Source of the DNA: Microaerobacter geothermalis
GTDB taxonomy: Bacteria; Bacillota; Bacilli; DSM-22679
DNA: 37,457 nucleotides
Assembly: GCF_021608135.1 (NCBI RefSeq)
Contig: NZ_JAKIHL010000037.1
Coordinates: 1-37,457, forward strand
Direction: 5' to 3'
In this document: piece by piece, positions 21,612 to 33,210 of the stretch
Numbering within the stretch: the first letter of the stretch is position 1
Layout of the letters: each line of letters begins with the position of its first letter
Program-made: the position numbers and the translations under genes
Notes under the pieces: model-generated
What the model saw: the letters and a program-made list of their open reading frames with translations, nothing else
What the model was told of the DNA's origin: nothing
Databases searched by the model: none

Positions 21612-21798
21612 TGAATTTCGTAACTTAACCACTGTAGAAATAGAGCAAAAAATCAATGGATTAAAAGAGGAACTTTTCAACCTCCGATTTCAGCTAGCTA
21701 CCGGGCAGCTGGATAATCCTTCCCGCATTCGCGAAATTCGCAAAGCGATTGCCCGTGCTAAAACTGTGATTCGTGAGCGTGAATTAGGAATCCGTTAA
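21601..21798 (+). CDS. rpmC: 50S ribosomal protein L29
   Basis: This 65-residue helical-hairpin protein begins [10 protein letters not shown], with [19 protein letters not shown] and [15 protein letters not shown]. It lies next to L23 at the tunnel exit. ATG 21601 is chosen because relatives begin MKA. An upstream GTG (21589) would add four residues inside rplP. The overlap with rplP and the site GGGTGGTG inside it suggest coupled translation. Confidence 0.96.
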   Translation: MKASEFRNLTTVEIEQKINGLKEELFNLRFQLATGQLDNPSRIREIRKAIARAKTVIRERELGIR

Positions 21799-21816
21799 GA
21801 GAGGAGGTTTTAAAGG

Positions 21817-22080
21817 ATGACTGAACGCAACAACCGTAAAGTTGTTATTGGAAAAGTTGTAAGTGATAAAATGGACAAAACCATTGTCGTGAGCGTAGAA
21901 ACCTATAAAAAGCATCCCTTATACAGTAAGCGAGTGAAATATACGAAGAAATATAAGGCCCATGATGAAAACAATCAAGCTAAAGCAGGGGATATTGTAA
22001 AAATCATGGAAACTCGTCCGCTGTCCAAGGATAAGCGTTGGCGATTAGTTGAAATTGTTGAGAAAGCTGTCATTATTTAA
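21817..22080 (+). CDS. rpsQ: 30S ribosomal protein S17
   Basis: This 87-residue OB-fold protein contains [20 protein letters not shown] and [21 protein letters not shown]. It binds helices 7 and 11 of 16S rRNA early in assembly. AGAGGAGG lies before the ATG at 21817, and the gene sits 18 nt after rpmC. Confidence 0.97.
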   Translation: MTERNNRKVVIGKVVSDKMDKTIVVSVETYKKHPLYSKRVKYTKKYKAHDENNQAKAGDIVKIMETRPLSKDKRWRLVEIVEKAVII

Positions 22081-22116
22081 TGACGGAACATTGCAGTTCG
22101 AAGGGAGTGAAATCAC

Positions 22117-22485
22117 ATGATTCAACCACAAACTCGTTTAAAGGTGGCTGATAACACCGGCGCGAGAGAACTGATGTGCATTAAGGTGTTAGGAGGTTCC
22201 GGCCGCAAATATGCAAATATCGGTGATATCATTGTTTGTTCTGTCAAACAAGCTACACCAGGGGGCGTTGTCAAAAAAGGGGATGTCGTGAAAGCTGTAG
22301 TCGTTAGATCAGTACGCGGCAGTCGCAGAGATGACGGGTCCTATATTAAATTTGATGAAAATGCGGCTGTTATCGTAAAAGAAGATAAAAGTCCAAGGGG
22401 AACGCGTATTTTTGGACCGGTTGCCCGTGAGCTTCGAGAAAAGGATTTTATGAAAATCGTATCACTAGCTCCTGAAGTGATTTAG
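22117..22485 (+). CDS. rplN: 50S ribosomal protein L14
   Basis: This 122-residue protein has exactly the family length. It begins [19 protein letters not shown] and has the KAVVVR and [14 protein letters not shown] motifs. L14 forms part of intersubunit bridges and is the contact for ribosome silencing factor RsfS. Its ribosome binding site is GAAGGGAGTG. Confidence 0.97.
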   Translation: MIQPQTRLKVADNTGARELMCIKVLGGSGRKYANIGDIIVCSVKQATPGGVVKKGDVVKAVVVRSVRGSRRDDGSYIKFDENAAVIVKEDKSPRGTRIFGPVARELREKDFMKIVSLAPEVI

Positions 22486-22544
22486 TTTAGTTAGTGACTT
22501 TGAAGAAGAAAAGGCATGGCAAGTTTTACGAAGGAGGTGCCGAT

Positions 22545-22877
22545 ATGTCTAAGCAAAACAAGCTACACGTGAAGTCCGGTGATACCGTAATGGTTATTTC
22601 CGGTAAGGATAAGGGAAAAAAAGGCCGAGTTTTAAAGGCTTTTCCGAAGGAAAAACGCGTTCTGGTTGAAGGAGTTAACATGGTGAAGAAACATGCACGT
22701 CCGTCTCAAGCCAATCCTCAAGGCGGAATACTAACCCAAGAAGCACCGATCCATGTTTCCAATGTGATGCTTCTCGACCCGAAAAGCGGCGAACCAACCA
22801 GAATTGGGTATAAAGTATTAGATAATGGTAAAAAAGTACGGGTTGCAAAGAAATCTGGCGAAGTGATTGACAAGTAG
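22545..22877 (+). CDS. rplX: 50S ribosomal protein L24
   Basis: This 110-residue protein is slightly longer than the 103 of B. subtilis. The KOW motif [17 protein letters not shown] spans about residues 13-29, and [10 protein letters not shown] and the lysine-rich C-terminus follow. L24 starts 50S assembly and lies near the tunnel exit. ATG 22545 follows AAGGAGGTG. An upstream in-frame GTG at 22494 would add 17 residues not found in relatives. Confidence 0.96.
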   Translation: MSKQNKLHVKSGDTVMVISGKDKGKKGRVLKAFPKEKRVLVEGVNMVKKHARPSQANPQGGILTQEAPIHVSNVMLLDPKSGEPTRIGYKVLDNGKKVRVAKKSGEVIDK

Positions 22878-22902
22878 TCAGTGATGAAGGGAGGGCTAAA
22901 AC

Positions 22903-23445
22903 ATGTCAGCAAGAATGAAAGAAAAATTTATTCATGAAGTTACTCCTGCATTGATGCAAAAGTTTAACTACAAGTCTGTCATGCAGGTACCCCGCGTTGA
23001 AAAAGTGGTGATAAACATGGGAGTTGGTGATGCTGTTGCCAATCCCAAGGTTTTGGATAATGCAGTAGAAGAGTTGCAACAAATTGCCGGACAAAAACCA
23101 GTCGTAACCAGAGCGAAAAAATCCATCGCTGGATTTAAATTGCGTGAAGGCATGCCCATTGGAACGAAAGTAACCTTGCGTGGAGAGCGGATGTATCACT
23201 TCCTAGATAAACTCTTTAACATTGCGTTGCCCCGTGTTCGTGACTTTCGAGGTTTGTCTCCAAAGGCTTTTGACGGCCGCGGTAACTATACTTTAGGATT
23301 GAAGGAACAATTAATTTTCCCTGAAGTTGATTACGATAAAGTGGATAAAGTAAGAGGTATGGATGTTGTCATTGTCACTACGGCAAATTCCGATGAGGAA
23401 GCCCGTGAGCTACTAAGCTTGTTGGGAATGCCCTTTGCCAAATAA
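22903..23445 (+). CDS. rplE: 50S ribosomal protein L5
   Basis: This 180-residue protein has the standard length, with [37 protein letters not shown] and [15 protein letters not shown]5 binds 5S rRNA and contacts the P-site tRNA and S13. GGGAGG precedes the ATG at 22903, and relatives start within a residue or two of this site. Confidence 0.97.
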   Translation: MSARMKEKFIHEVTPALMQKFNYKSVMQVPRVEKVVINMGVGDAVANPKVLDNAVEELQQIAGQKPVVTRAKKSIAGFKLREGMPIGTKVTLRGERMYHFLDKLFNIALPRVRDFRGLSPKAFDGRGNYTLGLKEQLIFPEVDYDKVDKVRGMDVVIVTTANSDEEARELLSLLGMPFAK

Positions 23446-23470
23446 AGTTAACATCCCATCTAAAAAGTAA

Positions 23471-23668
<198 letters not shown>

Positions 23669-23698
23669 ACCATACGAGAGGGAAGGAGGTAATAACAC

Positions 23699-24097
23699 AT
23701 GGTGATGACTGACCCTATTGCAGATATGCTTACCAGGATTCGCAATGCGAACACCGTTCGTCATGAAAAAGTGGAAATTCCTGGATCTAAATTAAAAAAA
23801 GAAATTGCCGAAATCTTAAAGCGTGAGGGCTTTGTTCGGGATGCAGAATTTATCGAAGACGGGAAGCAGGGAGTCATTCGCATCTTTTTGAAATATGGTC
23901 CTAACAATGAACGCGTCATTTCCGGGTTGAAGCGCATCAGTAAACCTGGATTAAGGGTATATGCAAAGAAAGAAGAAATTCCAAGAGTCCTAGGCGGATT
24001 AGGGGTAGCCATTTTGTCAACTTCCAAAGGAGTTATGACAGATAAAGAGGCCCGCCAAGCCCAAGTGGGTGGAGAAGTGATTTGTTACGTTTGGTAA
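23699..24097 (+). CDS. rpsH: 30S ribosomal protein S8
   Basis: This 132-residue protein begins [17 protein letters not shown] and ends EVICYVW, as in B. subtilis. The C-terminal [13 protein letters not shown] motif binds 16S helix 21. In E. coli S8 also represses the spc operon by binding the rplE start. I see no clear copy of that site here. AAGGAGGT lies just before the ATG. Confidence 0.97.
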   Translation: MVMTDPIADMLTRIRNANTVRHEKVEIPGSKLKKEIAEILKREGFVRDAEFIEDGKQGVIRIFLKYGPNNERVISGLKRISKPGLRVYAKKEEIPRVLGGLGVAILSTSKGVMTDKEARQAQVGGEVICYVW

Positions 24098-24130
24098 TAC
24101 ACCAAGAACCAGTGAATGGAGGTGTCAGGA

Positions 24131-24670
24131 ATGTCTCGAATTGGTAAGAAACCAATTGTGATCCCCAATGGAGTAGAATTTAAGATTAACGGATCAGAAG
24201 TCAGTGTAAAGGGGCCAAAAGGCACTCTTTCCCGCGAGTTCCATAAGGATATGATTATTAAGGTGGAAGGGAATGAAGTGCTGGTTGAGCGCCCATCCGA
24301 TAATAAATTGCATCGTGCCCTACATGGTACAACCCGAAGTATTCTAGCGAACATGATTGAAGGTGTAACCAATGGATTTTCCAAGACTCTTGAATTGGTA
24401 GGAGTGGGATACCGCGCTGCCAAATCCGGGAAAAATGTCACATTAAGCGTTGGTTTTTCCCATCCGATTGAAGTGATTCCAGAAGAAGGTATTGAACTGG
24501 AGGTACCGGAAACCACAAAGGTGGTTGTAAAAGGCATCGATAAAGAACGAGTTGGAGCCATGGCTGCTAAAATACGTTCTTTCCGTGAACCTGAGCCCTA
24601 TAAAGGGAAAGGGATCAAATATGCCGATGAAAGGATTCGTCGTAAAGAAGGTAAGACAGGTAAGAAATAG
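24131..24670 (+). CDS. rplF: 50S ribosomal protein L6
   Basis: This 179-residue protein has the same length as in B. subtilis, with two related domains. It begins [16 protein letters not shown], and the C-terminal signature [14 protein letters not shown] lies at about residues 155-168. L6 lies near the sarcin-ricin loop and supports factor binding. ATG 24131 follows GGAGGTG. The open frame extends five codons upstream, but relatives begin MSR. Confidence 0.97.
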   Translation: MSRIGKKPIVIPNGVEFKINGSEVSVKGPKGTLSREFHKDMIIKVEGNEVLVERPSDNKLHRALHGTTRSILANMIEGVTNGFSKTLELVGVGYRAAKSGKNVTLSVGFSHPIEVIPEEGIELEVPETTKVVVKGIDKERVGAMAAKIRSFREPEPYKGKGIKYADERIRRKEGKTGKK

Positions 24671-24699
24671 GTAGTTTTTAGACGAAGGGAGTGAGCCGG

Positions 24700-25068
24700 A
24701 TGATTACGAAAATGGATAAAAATAAGGTTCGTAAGAAAAGACATCTACGGGTTCGCAAAACTTTATTTGGTACAGCTGAACGTCCTCGATTAAATGTGTT
24801 TCGTTCAAATAAGAACATCTATGCACAATTAATTGATGATACAACCGGTGTAACGATTACGTCTGCTTCAACGATTGATCCGGAACTAAAAGGTCAGTTG
24901 ACCAATGGCGGAAATCAAGAAGCTGCCGTAAAAGTTGGAGAATTAATTGCGAAGCGTGCCAAAGAAAAGGGAATCATCAGAGTGGTATTTGATCGCGGTG
25001 GTTATTTATACCATGGCCGTGTAAAAGCTCTGGCAGATGCAGCTCGTGAAGAAGGGTTAGAATTTTAA
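24700..25068 (+). CDS. rplR: 50S ribosomal protein L18
   Basis: This 122-residue protein is close to the usual 120, with [43 protein letters not shown] and a basic N-terminus. L18 carries 5S rRNA into the large subunit with L5. ATG 24700 (MITKMDKN) agrees with Bacillus proteins that begin MITK. A GTG at 24691 overlaps the ribosome binding site GGGAGTGA. Confidence 0.96.
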   Translation: MITKMDKNKVRKKRHLRVRKTLFGTAERPRLNVFRSNKNIYAQLIDDTTGVTITSASTIDPELKGQLTNGGNQEAAVKVGELIAKRAKEKGIIRVVFDRGGYLYHGRVKALADAAREEGLEF

Positions 25069-25086
25069 TAAGAAGGAGGGAATTCC

Positions 25087-25584
25087 ATGCGTATCGACCC
25101 TAATACCCTTGATCTTGAGGAAAGAGTGGTTGCTATCAATAGGGTAGCTAAAGTAGTAAAAGGTGGACGTCGTTTTAGTTTTAGCGCATTGGTGGTTGTT
25201 GGGGACAAGAACGGATACGTCGGTGCTGGAATTGGAAAAGCAGCGGAAGTGCCTGACGCCATTCGCAAAGGAATTGATGATGCGAAAAAGAATTTAATTA
25301 AAGTACCCCTTGTGGGAACTACTATTCCACATGATGTTACAGGTCTTTTTGGAGCGGGTAAAGTATTGTTGAAGCCTGCCTCTGAAGGTACTGGAGTTAT
25401 TGCAGGAGGGCCTGTTCGTGCGGTATTGGAATTGGCAGGAGTAAGTGATATATTGACCAAATCTCTTGGTTCTTCCAACTCAATCAATATGGTAAGAGCT
25501 ACTTTAGAAGGGCTGAGCCGTTTAAAAACCACTGAAGAAGTTGCCAAACTTAGAGGAAAAACGGTTGATGAGCTGTTAGGATAA
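25087..25584 (+). CDS. rpsE: 30S ribosomal protein S5
   Basis: This 165-residue protein has the dsRNA-binding-like N-terminal domain ([21 protein letters not shown]) and the conserved [20 protein letters not shown] loop. S5 lies at the mRNA entry with S3 and S4 and affects decoding accuracy. Spectinomycin-related residues (VVKGGR) appear unchanged. AGAAGGAGGG precedes the ATG. Confidence 0.97.
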   Translation: MRIDPNTLDLEERVVAINRVAKVVKGGRRFSFSALVVVGDKNGYVGAGIGKAAEVPDAIRKGIDDAKKNLIKVPLVGTTIPHDVTGLFGAGKVLLKPASEGTGVIAGGPVRAVLELAGVSDILTKSLGSSNSINMVRATLEGLSRLKTTEEVAKLRGKTVDELLG

Positions 25585-25598
25585 GGAGGGATTTGAAG

Positions 25599-25784
25599 AT
25601 GGCAAAACTTAAAATTACCCTCAAGCGGAGTGTGATTGGTCGCAAGGAGGACCAACGAGTCACCGTTCGTACATTGGGATTAACCAAATTGCATCAAACT
25701 GTGGTTCATGAAGATAATCCTTCCATCCGCGGTATGGTGAACAAAGTGAGTCATTTGGTAGAGGTTGAAGAAGTTAACGACTAA
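25599..25784 (+). CDS. rpmD: 50S ribosomal protein L30
   Basis: This 61-residue protein begins [15 protein letters not shown] and has [26 protein letters not shown] 25599 is preferred to an upstream TTG (25593), which would place the start almost on the ribosome binding site AAGGAGGG. The gene sits 14 nt after rpsE. Confidence 0.96.
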   Translation: MAKLKITLKRSVIGRKEDQRVTVRTLGLTKLHQTVVHEDNPSIRGMVNKVSHLVEVEEVND

Positions 25785-25811
25785 TGATTTGATATAAGAG
25801 GAGGTGCGAAC

Positions 25812-26252
25812 ATGAAACTTCATGAACTTAAACCGGCTACAGGTTCCCGCAAAGAGCGCAAAAGAGTCGGAAGGGGAATCGGCAGCGGGAATGGAAAAAC
25901 CGCTGGAAGAGGTCATAAAGGACAAAATGCCCGCTCTGGTGGAGGAGTTCGCCCTGGCTTTGAAGGTGGACAAAATCCATTATATCGTCGCTTGCCAAAG
26001 CGAGGATTTACGAACTTTAACCGTAAAGAGTATGCGATTATTAACCTTGATACATTAAATCGCTTTGCGGAAAATACAGAAGTTACTCCAGAGCTTCTTA
26101 TTGAATCTGGAATCATTAAAAACATCAAAGATGGAGTAAAGATCCTCGGAAATGGAGAATTAAATGTGAAATTGACCGTAAAGGCCAACAAATTCTCTCA
26201 GGCTGCTGTCGAGAAAATCGAGGCTGCAGGCGGAAAAACTGAGGTGGTCTAA
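25812..26252 (+). CDS. rplO: 50S ribosomal protein L15
   Basis: This 146-residue protein has a glycine-rich basic N-terminal tail ([31 protein letters not shown]) that threads into 23S rRNA and a globular C-terminal half. Its TAA stop shares one base with the secY ATG, so L15 and SecY translation are probably coupled. AGAGGAGGTG precedes the ATG. Confidence 0.97.
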   Translation: MKLHELKPATGSRKERKRVGRGIGSGNGKTAGRGHKGQNARSGGGVRPGFEGGQNPLYRRLPKRGFTNFNRKEYAIINLDTLNRFAENTEVTPELLIESGIIKNIKDGVKILGNGELNVKLTVKANKFSQAAVEKIEAAGGKTEVV

Positions 26253-27541
26253 TGTTTACAACAATCTCCAACATTTTTAAGGTTGCCGACTTGCGTCGAA
26301 GAATTATCTTCACGCTGTTGATGTTGGTTGTTTTTCGAATTGGCAGCTTCGTACCTGTTCCCAACATTGACGTAACAGCATTGAAGCAGTTGGGAGAAGC
26401 CAATAATATATTCGGGTTTCTAAATACGTTCTCAGGTGGGGCCTTAGCCAATTTTTCTGTTTTTGCCATGGGAATCATGCCCTACATTACCGCATCAATT
26501 ATCGTACAATTGTTAGCCATGGATGTGGTTCCCAAATTTGCCCAATGGGCAAGGGAAGGGGAAGAAGGGCGTCGTAAACTGGCTCAATTTACCCGCTATG
26601 GTACTGTAGTGCTTGGATTTATCCAAGCCGTTGGATTATCTGTAGGCTTTAATAATTTGTACCCGGGATTGGTTCAGAATGCCAGTTTCTTTACCTACTT
26701 GATCATCGCCATTACCTTAACTGCGGGAACGGCCTTTTTAATGTGGTTAGGAGAGCAGATCACAGAAAAGGGCATTGGAAATGGAATTTCCATCATCATC
26801 TTTGCCGGTATTGTGGCTGGAATCCCCAATGGTATCCGAGCCATTTATGCATCTGAATTTTATCAGGCGGATCAGCTTTTTCTAAACATTGTTAAATTCC
26901 TGGTGATTGCACTTGTCGTGGTAGCCATCGTCGTTGGAGTGATCTTCATTCAGCAGGGAATTCGTAAAATCCCTGTGAATTATGCAAAGCGTGTCGTGGG
27001 AAGGAAGATGTATGGCGGACAATCCACTCATATTCCATTGAAAGTTAACGCTGCAGGAGTAATCCCAGTGATTTTTGCCCTTTCCATCGTCGTATTTCCG
27101 CCAACCATCGCCAACTTTTGGGCAGGGTCTCCAGTAGCCGATTGGATTATCCAAAACTTTGATTATCGATCTCCGCTAGGGATGTTCCTTTATGTCATCT
27201 TGATTATCGGATTTACTTATTTCTACACCTTTGTTCAGATTAATCCGATGCAAATGGCCGATAACATGAAAAAAAATGGCGGATATATACCAGGAATTCG
27301 TCCAGGAAAAACAACAGCCATTTTTATTACCCGAATCTTAAACCGGATTACATTAGCGGGTGCGCTGTTCCTGGCGGCTGTATCCATATTACCAGTATTC
27401 TTTACTACCCTTGCCGGTTTGCCAGCATCGGTTCGCATCGGCGGTACATCCTTGCTCATTGTGATTGGGGTAGCCCTTGAAACCATGAAACAAATTGAAA
27501 GCCAATTAATAAAACGCCATTACAAAGGCTTTATCAAGTAA
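26252..27541 (+). CDS. secY: Protein translocase subunit SecY
   Basis: This 429-residue integral membrane protein, with about ten hydrophobic segments, forms the channel of the Sec translocon with SecE. Family marks are FRIGSFVPVPNIDV at the first periplasmic loop, GIMPYITASIIVQLL, and IRPGKTTAIFITRILNRITLAGA (about 350-372) in the cytosolic loop that binds SecA and ribosomes. It overlaps rplO by one base, and adk follows after 74 nt. Confidence 0.97.
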   Translation: MFTTISNIFKVADLRRRIIFTLLMLVVFRIGSFVPVPNIDVTALKQLGEANNIFGFLNTFSGGALANFSVFAMGIMPYITASIIVQLLAMDVVPKFAQWAREGEEGRRKLAQFTRYGTVVLGFIQAVGLSVGFNNLYPGLVQNASFFTYLIIAITLTAGTAFLMWLGEQITEKGIGNGISIIIFAGIVAGIPNGIRAIYASEFYQADQLFLNIVKFLVIALVVVAIVVGVIFIQQGIRKIPVNYAKRVVGRKMYGGQSTHIPLKVNAAGVIPVIFALSIVVFPPTIANFWAGSPVADWIIQNFDYRSPLGMFLYVILIIGFTYFYTFVQINPMQMADNMKKNGGYIPGIRPGKTTAIFITRILNRITLAGALFLAAVSILPVFFTTLAGLPASVRIGGTSLLIVIGVALETMKQIESQLIKRHYKGFIK

Positions 27542-27597
27542 TAATCCGGGAGAGAACTAACTCAGGTGTCAGCATCGGATTTACGCCTTTGAGATGA

Positions 27598-29012
<1,415 letters not shown>

Positions 29013-29028
29013 GGTAGGGTGATTAATT

Positions 29029-29337
29029 TTGGTTGATTCTGAAGGGATGCCTAAACCGGGACAAATTGTCCGGGTGAAAAAGGGCCGTGATAGTGGCAGA
29101 TATGCTGTTATCGTAAAGGTTGAAAATCCCCGATTCGTATGGATAGCTGATGGTGATAAGCGAAAATTTGATAAGGCAAAGAAGAAGAATATTCTTCATC
29201 TTCATTTTTTAAATGAAGAATCACCAGAAGTGATAAATAGCCTTATGGAAACGGGACGAGTAACCAATGGAAAACTTCGTTATGCCCTGAAAAAATATAA
29301 CGCTGCTCATTCTGAAGTACAGGAGAAAGGAGAGTAG
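29029..29337 (+). CDS. Small KOW-domain RNA-binding protein
   Basis: This 102-residue protein has a KOW-like segment, [24 protein letters not shown] (about residues 10-33 in two parts), then a basic stretch [13 protein letters not shown]. Related proteins sit between map and infA in many Firmicutes and resemble L14e-type KOW proteins. Their function is not established. A TTG start at 29029 is chosen because AGGTAGGGTG lies 8 nt before it. The ATG at 29047 has its purine-rich site too close. infA follows after 2 nt. Confidence 0.8.
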   Translation: MVDSEGMPKPGQIVRVKKGRDSGRYAVIVKVENPRFVWIADGDKRKFDKAKKKNILHLHFLNEESPEVINSLMETGRVTNGKLRYALKKYNAAHSEVQEKGE

Positions 29338-29339
29338 TC

Positions 29340-29745
<406 letters not shown>

Positions 29746-29762
29746 TTTAGGAGGTGAAATAG

Positions 29763-30131
29763 ATGGCACGTATTGCAGGTGTCGACTTACCCCGCGATAA
29801 GAGGGTTGAGATTGCTTTAACCTATATATTTGGAATAGGTCGCCCAACCGCAAATAAAATCCTTGAGGCTAGCGGAGTAAATCCGGATACAAGGGTTAGG
29901 GATTTAACTGAAGATGAAGTTGCGAAACTTCGTGAATATATCGATAAAAATATAAAGGTAGAAGGAGACCTTCGCCGAGAGGTATCCCTTAATATTAAGC
30001 GTTTAATCGAAATTGGCTCTTATAGAGGAATCCGTCATCGCCGCGGACTGCCGGTTCGAGGTCAAAGATCAAAGACAAACGCTCGTACCAGAAAAGGGCC
30101 CCGTCGTACTGTGGCTAATAAGAAGAAGTAA
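29763..30131 (+). CDS. rpsM: 30S ribosomal protein S13
   Basis: This 122-residue protein has [20 protein letters not shown], the helix-hairpin-helix-like [15 protein letters not shown], and the basic C-terminal tail [17 protein letters not shown] that contacts P-site tRNA. The site AGGAGGTG precedes the ATG. It lies 17 nt after rpmJ and 16 nt before rpsK. Confidence 0.97.
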   Translation: MARIAGVDLPRDKRVEIALTYIFGIGRPTANKILEASGVNPDTRVRDLTEDEVAKLREYIDKNIKVEGDLRREVSLNIKRLIEIGSYRGIRHRRGLPVRGQRSKTNARTRKGPRRTVANKKK

Positions 30132-30147
30132 AGGAGGGAATCAGTGA

Positions 30148-30543
30148 ATGGCTAAAGGAAAAGCTACGACACGGACAAGACGTCGTGATCGTAAAAATAT
30201 TGAATCCGGTATCGCTCATATTAAATCTACTTTCAATAATACGATCGTCACCATCACCGACACCCATGGCAATGCCATTTCCTGGGCAAGTGCAGGAGGA
30301 TTAGGTTTTAAAGGTTCGCGTAAAAGCACTCCCTTTGCTGCTCAAATGGCTGCTGAGGAGGCTGCTAAGAAGGCGATGGAACACGGCTTAAAGAACGTAG
30401 AAGTAATGGTTAAAGGGCCTGGTGCAGGTCGCGAAGCTGCCATTCGTTCTTTACAGGCTGCTGGTTTAGAAGTAAATATGATTAAAGACGTTACCCCTAT
30501 TCCTCACAATGGTTGCCGTCCGCCAAAACGTCGTCGCGTTTAA
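30148..30543 (+). CDS. rpsK: 30S ribosomal protein S11
   Basis: This 131-residue protein has [18 protein letters not shown], the [15 protein letters not shown] helix, and the conserved end [15 protein letters not shown]11 lines the platform near the mRNA exit. AAAGGAGGG lies 14 nt before the ATG, somewhat far. The next 126 nt before rpoA hold a hairpin, annotated separately. Confidence 0.97.
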   Translation: MAKGKATTRTRRRDRKNIESGIAHIKSTFNNTIVTITDTHGNAISWASAGGLGFKGSRKSTPFAAQMAAEEAAKKAMEHGLKNVEVMVKGPGAGREAAIRSLQAAGLEVNMIKDVTPIPHNGCRPPKRRRV

Positions 30544-30613
30544 AATAGGGTCGATTGGTATAAAACATCTTGTATTGAGGAATACTAAGTTGGTAAGCTA
30601 ATCGCTCTGTGTG

Positions 30614-30634
30614 CTTATCACCAGAAGTGATAGG
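30614..30634 (+). promoter_or_regulatory. Hairpin in the rpsK-rpoA gap
   Basis: CTTATCAC (30614-30621) pairs with GTGATAGG (30627-30634) over 8 bp with one wobble and a CAGAA loop. No U-run follows and I find no convincing promoter in the 126-nt gap. It could mark RNA processing or regulation of rpoA. Confidence 0.4.
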
Positions 30635-30669
30635 ACGGGATTTGACGTTTTTGAAGGAGGGTTTGTTTA

Positions 30670-31614
30670 ATGATCGAAATTGAAAAGCCTAGAATAGAAA
30701 TCGTAGAGATCAGCGATGATGCTACCTACGGAAAGTTTGTCGTTGAACCATTGGAAAGGGGATACGGAACAACCCTCGGAAATTCATTACGCAGAATTCT
30801 CCTTTCTTCACTACCGGGTGCAGCTGTCACCTCGGTACAAATTGATGGAGTACTTCACGAGTTTTCAACCGTTGAAGGCGTTGTTGAAGATACAACGGAG
30901 ATAATTCTAAATATCAAAAAGCTTGCGATTAAAATCCATTCGGATGAAGAGAAATTAATTGAAATAGACGCGGAAGGCGAAGGAGAGGTAAAAGCAGGCG
31001 ACATTCGAGCCGATAGCGATGTGGAAATTCTAAATCCCGATCTTCATATCGCTACCCTTGCAGAAGGGGGAAGATTGCATATTCGAATGACCGCGAAGCG
31101 CGGCCGTGGTTATGTATCTGCTGAGGATAATAAAAAGGGCGAACTTCCTATCGGGGTCATTCCAATTGATTCTATTTATACACCGATCAACCGCGTCAAT
31201 TACAGTGTGGAAAATACAAGGGTTGGACAAGTAACAAACTATGATAAGTTAACCCTTGAGGTTTGGACCAATGGAACGATTCGTCCAGAAGAAGCGATCA
31301 GTTTAGGTGCCAAAATATTAACTGAGCATCTGATGTTGTTTGTAGGTCTTACGGATGAAGCGCAAGAGGCCGAAATTATGGTAGAAAAAGAGGAAGATAA
31401 AAAAGAAAAAGTTCTTGAAATGACCATTGAAGAACTTGATTTATCTGTCCGTTCTTATAACTGTTTAAAACGTGCTGGAATAAACACGGTACAAGAATTA
31501 ACCCAAAAAACAGAAGAAGATATGATGAAAGTGCGTAATTTGGGACGCAAATCTCTTGAAGAAGTTCAGGAGAAGCTGGAAGAACTTGGCCTTGGCTTAA
31601 GAAAAGATGATTAA
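30670..31614 (+). CDS. rpoA: DNA-directed RNA polymerase subunit alpha
   Basis: This 314-residue protein has the normal length. The N-terminal domain (about 1-228) dimerises and holds beta and beta' ([20 protein letters not shown]). An acidic lysine/glutamate-rich linker follows. The C-terminal domain (about 245-314) holds [19 protein letters not shown], which binds UP elements and activators. AAGGAGGG precedes the ATG. It shares the end of the ribosomal cluster with rplQ. Confidence 0.97.
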   Translation: MIEIEKPRIEIVEISDDATYGKFVVEPLERGYGTTLGNSLRRILLSSLPGAAVTSVQIDGVLHEFSTVEGVVEDTTEIILNIKKLAIKIHSDEEKLIEIDAEGEGEVKAGDIRADSDVEILNPDLHIATLAEGGRLHIRMTAKRGRGYVSAEDNKKGELPIGVIPIDSIYTPINRVNYSVENTRVGQVTNYDKLTLEVWTNGTIRPEEAISLGAKILTEHLMLFVGLTDEAQEAEIMVEKEEDKKEKVLEMTIEELDLSVRSYNCLKRAGINTVQELTQKTEEDMMKVRNLGRKSLEEVQEKLEELGLGLRKDD

Positions 31615-31648
31615 CGGAAGGAATAGAGGCTAAAAGGAGGGAATCGGA

Positions 31649-32014
31649 ATGGCATATGCAAAGTTGGGTCGTGATACTTCCGCAAGAAAAGCGTTATTTC
31701 GCGATCTTGTAACGGATTTATTTATCTATGAACGAATCGAAACAACAGAAGCAAAGGCAAAGGAGGTTCGTTCTATTGCGGAAAAATTGATTACCCTTGC
31801 CAAACGTGGGGATTTACACGCTCGTCGCCAAGTGGCATCTTTTGTAAGACGGGAAGTGGCAGACCTGGGGACAAATCAGAATGCCATCCAAAAATTGTTC
31901 AGCGAAATTGCAGAACGATATGCTGATCGTCAGGGTGGTTATACTCGGATTATAAAAATCGGACCTCGCCGTGGGGACGGTGCCCCGATGGTATATCTCG
32001 AGCTTGTAGACTAA
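31649..32014 (+). CDS. rplQ: 50S ribosomal protein L17
   Basis: This 121-residue protein begins [20 protein letters not shown], with [19 protein letters not shown] and the terminal [18 protein letters not shown]17 lies near the tunnel exit. It is the last gene of the long S10-spc-alpha cluster and is followed 14 nt later by a terminator. AAAGGAGGG precedes the ATG. Confidence 0.97.
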   Translation: MAYAKLGRDTSARKALFRDLVTDLFIYERIETTEAKAKEVRSIAEKLITLAKRGDLHARRQVASFVRREVADLGTNQNAIQKLFSEIAERYADRQGGYTRIIKIGPRRGDGAPMVYLELVD

Positions 32015-32028
32015 TATAGTTTTATGGT

Positions 32029-32069
32029 AAAAAGGGTAAAGTGGAATCCATGATTCTTACCCTTTTTTT
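32029..32069 (+). terminator. Terminator after rplQ
   Basis: AAAAAGGGTAA (32029-32039) pairs perfectly with TTACCCTTTTT (32057-32067). The enclosed GAATC-CAT-GATTC forms an inner stem, and the T-run continues to 32069. It ends the S10-spc-alpha cluster. Confidence 0.9.
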
Positions 32070-32077
32070 CTTTTTTC

Positions 32078-32346
32078 AGGATAAATAGATGGATCGTAAG
32101 AATGGAACAAAAGAATTTACACGTCTGCAAGTCGAGTTTGGCGAAGAAGTGGTTAAAGTCCGCTTCAAATCTAAAGAATGGAGCCCTCAAAAACATCTGG
32201 ATAACTCGACGATGGAGTCATTTTGAGGGCTATTCCCGTTCTTTGGCCTCTTCGCTTAGTGCGAACTGGAAGGCTGTCCTTAGTGAATTCTTCAGTTCCG
32301 TCCAAGATTATCGTCCATAAAGAACAACGTCTGTAAGGATAAATAG
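32078..32346 (+). repeat. 11-bp direct repeats flanking a 247-bp orphan segment
   Basis: AGGATAAATAG occurs at 32078-32088 and 32336-32346, and the next bases (ATG and GTG) are nearly the same too. The 247 bp between them contain a perfect 11-bp inverted repeat, AGCCCTCAAAA (32182-32192) and TTTTGAGGGCT (32221-32231), with a 28-nt loop. No terminal inverted repeats are clear. The pattern resembles a target duplication around a small non-autonomous element or decayed insertion, but chance repeats in A+T-rich DNA are possible. Confidence 0.4.
32089..32226 (+). CDS. Hypothetical 45-residue ORF, possibly a gene remnant
   Basis: An ATG at 32089 opens 45 codons to a TGA at 32224-32226. The peptide begins MDRKNGTKEFTRLQVEFGEE, followed by a basic stretch with VKVRFKSKEW. 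AGGA 7 nt upstream is a weak ribosome binding site that belongs to the left direct repeat. I do not recognise the protein. The codons look unexceptional, but the size, the repeat setting and the inverted repeat overlapping its end make a remnant or chance frame equally likely. Confidence 0.25.
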   Translation: MDRKNGTKEFTRLQVEFGEEVVKVRFKSKEWSPQKHLDNSTMESF

Positions 32347-32367
32347 GTGTGAGCAAGGGGGGCTATG

Positions 32368-33210
32368 ATGAATCCGGTTGTCCAGTTTAAAGATGTCTGT
32401 TTTCAGTATCCCGGATCTAAAGAAGATTGGGCAGTCAACAACGTCTCATTTGATGTAAATCGGGGGGAATATATTTCTATCATTGGGGCAAACGGCTCAG
32501 GGAAGTCGACATTGGCCAAATTAATGAATGCCTTAATCTTACCTGCAAAAGGGTCTATTAAGATGAACGGAAAGGAAACACATCTTGACAAGCATGTATG
32601 GGAAATCAGAAGACAGGCGGGATTGGTCTTTCAAAACCCCGACAATCAAATTGTGGGAACAACCGTCGAAAATGATATCGTGTTTGGCTTAGAAAATCTG
32701 GGCTTAACAAGGGATGAAATCAGGAATCGAATGGAAGAAGCCCTTCAATTAGTTGGGTTATATCATCTGAAACATGCCGAGCCACACCATCTTTCAGGGG
32801 GTCAGAAACAAAAGGTGGCCATTGCCGGCATAATAGCAATGAAACCGGATGTATTAATTCTCGACGAAGCAACCAGTATGTTGGACCCCAAGGGAAGAAA
32901 TGATGTGGTAGAAACGGCCAAGAGGCTGAATAAAGAAGAAGGAATTACCGTCATTCAAATCACCCATTTCCTGGATGAGGTGATGGAAAGTGACCGTATT
33001 ATGGTGATGAGCCAGGGGAGATTACATATGCAAGGAACACCAAGGGAAATTTTTTCAAAGGGGAGAGAGTTGGAAGAGATTGGCCTTCGCGTGCCATTAT
33101 CCATTGAGATTGCCAATCAATTAAGGGAAGAAGGGATTCCCCTTTCTCGTGAAATTTTGACTCAGGATGAACTGGTGGAGGAACTATGGAAATATTTATC
33201 GAAGGATTAA
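32368..33210 (+). CDS. ecfA1: ECF transporter ATPase EcfA1
   Basis: This 280-residue ABC ATPase is one of two that power energy-coupling factor importers of vitamins and metals. The Walker A motif is GANGSGKST, the signature LSGGQKQ, and Walker B LILDEATSMLDP. The substrate-binding S components are encoded elsewhere. ATG 32368 lies 7 nt after AAGGGG. The ATG one codon earlier (32365) is closer than usual. Its 3' end overlaps ecfA2 by 25 nt. Confidence 0.95.
   Translation: MNPVVQFKDVCFQYPGSKEDWAVNNVSFDVNRGEYISIIGANGSGKSTLAKLMNALILPAKGSIKMNGKETHLDKHVWEIRRQAGLVFQNPDNQIVGTTVENDIVFGLENLGLTRDEIRNRMEEALQLVGLYHLKHAEPHHLSGGQKQKVAIAGIIAMKPDVLILDEATSMLDPKGRNDVVETAKRLNKEEGITVIQITHFLDEVMESDRIMVMSQGRLHMQGTPREIFSKGRELEEIGLRVPLSIEIANQLREEGIPLSREILTQDELVEELWKYLSKD

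Noticed and set aside
32171-32356. 61-codon minus-strand frame in the rplQ-ecfA1 gap
   Set aside because: No recognisable protein, no good ribosome binding site, and it spans a repeat and the ecf leader.
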